Shown: positions 5,270 to 5,711 of the stretch, one piece after another
Numbering within the stretch: position 1 is the stretch's first letter
Layout of the letters: each line of letters opens with the position of its first letter
Assembly: GCA_903887655.1 (NCBI GenBank)
Contig: CAISQQ010000097.1
Location: 1 to 5,711, forward strand
Source: an uncultured Burkholderiales bacterium
Lineage (GTDB): Bacteria > Pseudomonadota > Gammaproteobacteria > Burkholderiales > Burkholderiaceae_C
Length of the DNA stretch: 5,711 bases
Reading direction: 5' to 3'
The notes under the pieces: generated by a model
Seen by the model: the letters and a program-made list of their open reading frames with translations, nothing else
What the model was told of the DNA's origin: nothing
Database searches by the model: none
Program-made: the position numbers and the translations under genes

Positions 5270-5711
5270 TCACCGGTTGGCCACCCACTCAATCCAGGCC
5301 TCCATCAAGGGTCTGGCTTTGGCCGCGTTGGCGTGGTTGACCATGGCCACCAAAATATAACGGCGGTGGTTTCTCGCTTGCACAAAACCCGCCACCCCAA
5401 GCACCCCATTCAAGCTACCGGTTTTCAAATGGGCCACGCCCACGGCCTGGCTTTTTTTAAGCGTCCCGTCCTCGCCAGAGATGGGCAAAGAAGCGATCAA
5501 CTCGGCGCTGTAGGGCGACTCCCAGGCATACTGCAGCAACTGCGCGAATCCTCGGGCGCTCATGCGGTCGTCCCGGCTCAAACCCGAGCCCTCCAAGGTG
5601 CGTGGCTCTGGCGCTGTGAAACGCTCCTTCCACCAATCGTGCACCCGCTGCGCCGAGGCCTCGTCTGAGCCGACCTTGGGGGCGGACTGGGGGGTGGACG
5701 GGTAGGCGCTC
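5270..5711 (-). CDS. dacB: D-alanyl-D-alanine carboxypeptidase/endopeptidase, PBP4 type (peptidase S13), C-terminal part
   Basis: The frame is open from the right edge of the window to a TGA at 5272-5270, giving 146 visible residues; the start and the SXXK and SXN motifs lie outside. This family of periplasmic penicillin-binding proteins cleaves the terminal D-Ala, or D-Ala cross-links, of peptidoglycan. The visible part has LEGSGLSRDDRMSARGFAQL, typical of the family and close to the substrate site, then SLPISGEDGTLKK, and the third active-site motif HLKTGSL with the KTG triad at 5425-5417. It continues into GVAGFVQARNHRRYILVAMVNH and a closing helix ending WIEWVANR. The GTG at 5644 is internal, because the upstream codons continue in the same frame without a stop. 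The gene converges on the lipoprotein gene, so both flanking products belong to the cell envelope, although no shared regulation is visible. The symbol is given by family resemblance. Confidence 0.88.
   Translation of the reverse strand, partial: SAYPSTPQSAPKVGSDEASAQRVHDWWKERFTAPEPRTLEGSGLSRDDRMSARGFAQLLQYAWESPYSAELIASLPISGEDGTLKKSQAVGVAHLKTGSLNGVLGVAGFVQARNHRRYILVAMVNHANAAKARPLMEAWIEWVANR

Noticed and set aside
1..5711. Possible mobile element, defence system or CRISPR array
   Set aside because: No transposase, integrase, nuclease, toxin-antitoxin or spaced-repeat pattern is seen on either strand; every sizeable frame that is not a shadow is a housekeeping or envelope gene.

Overview
The window looks like chromosomal DNA from a betaproteobacterium of the order Burkholderiales, most likely Comamonadaceae. 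This is inferred from the moderately high GC content, from protein features familiar from that group, and from remembered gene neighbourhoods. No database search was possible. Nearly all of the sequence is coding, and there are no tRNA or rRNA genes, insertion sequences, CRISPR arrays or phage genes.

Layout from left to right. (1) The last ~68 codons of purC (SAICAR synthetase) run rightward and stop at 209. (2) A 67-bp convergent gap holds a degenerate ~10-bp repeat with an imperfect palindrome. (3) A leftward gene (277-1233) encodes a CnoX/YbbN-type thioredoxin-TPR co-chaperone with an intact WCGPC active site. (4) A 70-bp divergent gap should carry the start signals for cnoX and for the next rightward unit. 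(5) A rightward series follows: purE, purK, a two-domain TsaC2/Sua5 threonylcarbamoyl-AMP synthase, and a predicted outer-membrane SGNH-fold lipoprotein. PurK/tsaC2 and tsaC2/lipoprotein both overlap by ATGA, so translational coupling is likely. (6) After a 58-bp convergent gap, the 3' part of a leftward dacB-like D,D-carboxypeptidase (peptidase S13, PBP4 type) runs off the right edge.

Functionally, purC, purE and purK are three neighbouring steps of de novo purine synthesis: PurK and PurE convert AIR to CAIR, and PurC then makes SAICAR. The transcription unit continues into a tRNA t6A37 modification enzyme and ends in a cell-envelope lipoprotein. An oppositely oriented chaperone gene splits the purine cluster.

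The most interesting point is the lipoprotein. It has the SGNH-hydrolase layout, including a GMND block and a DDIH block, but the block I position where GDS is expected reads GDF. The usual catalytic serine is therefore absent, and the protein may be a pseudoenzyme or use a different nucleophile. I see no clear multi-gene undescribed system; most of the region is ordinary housekeeping sequence.
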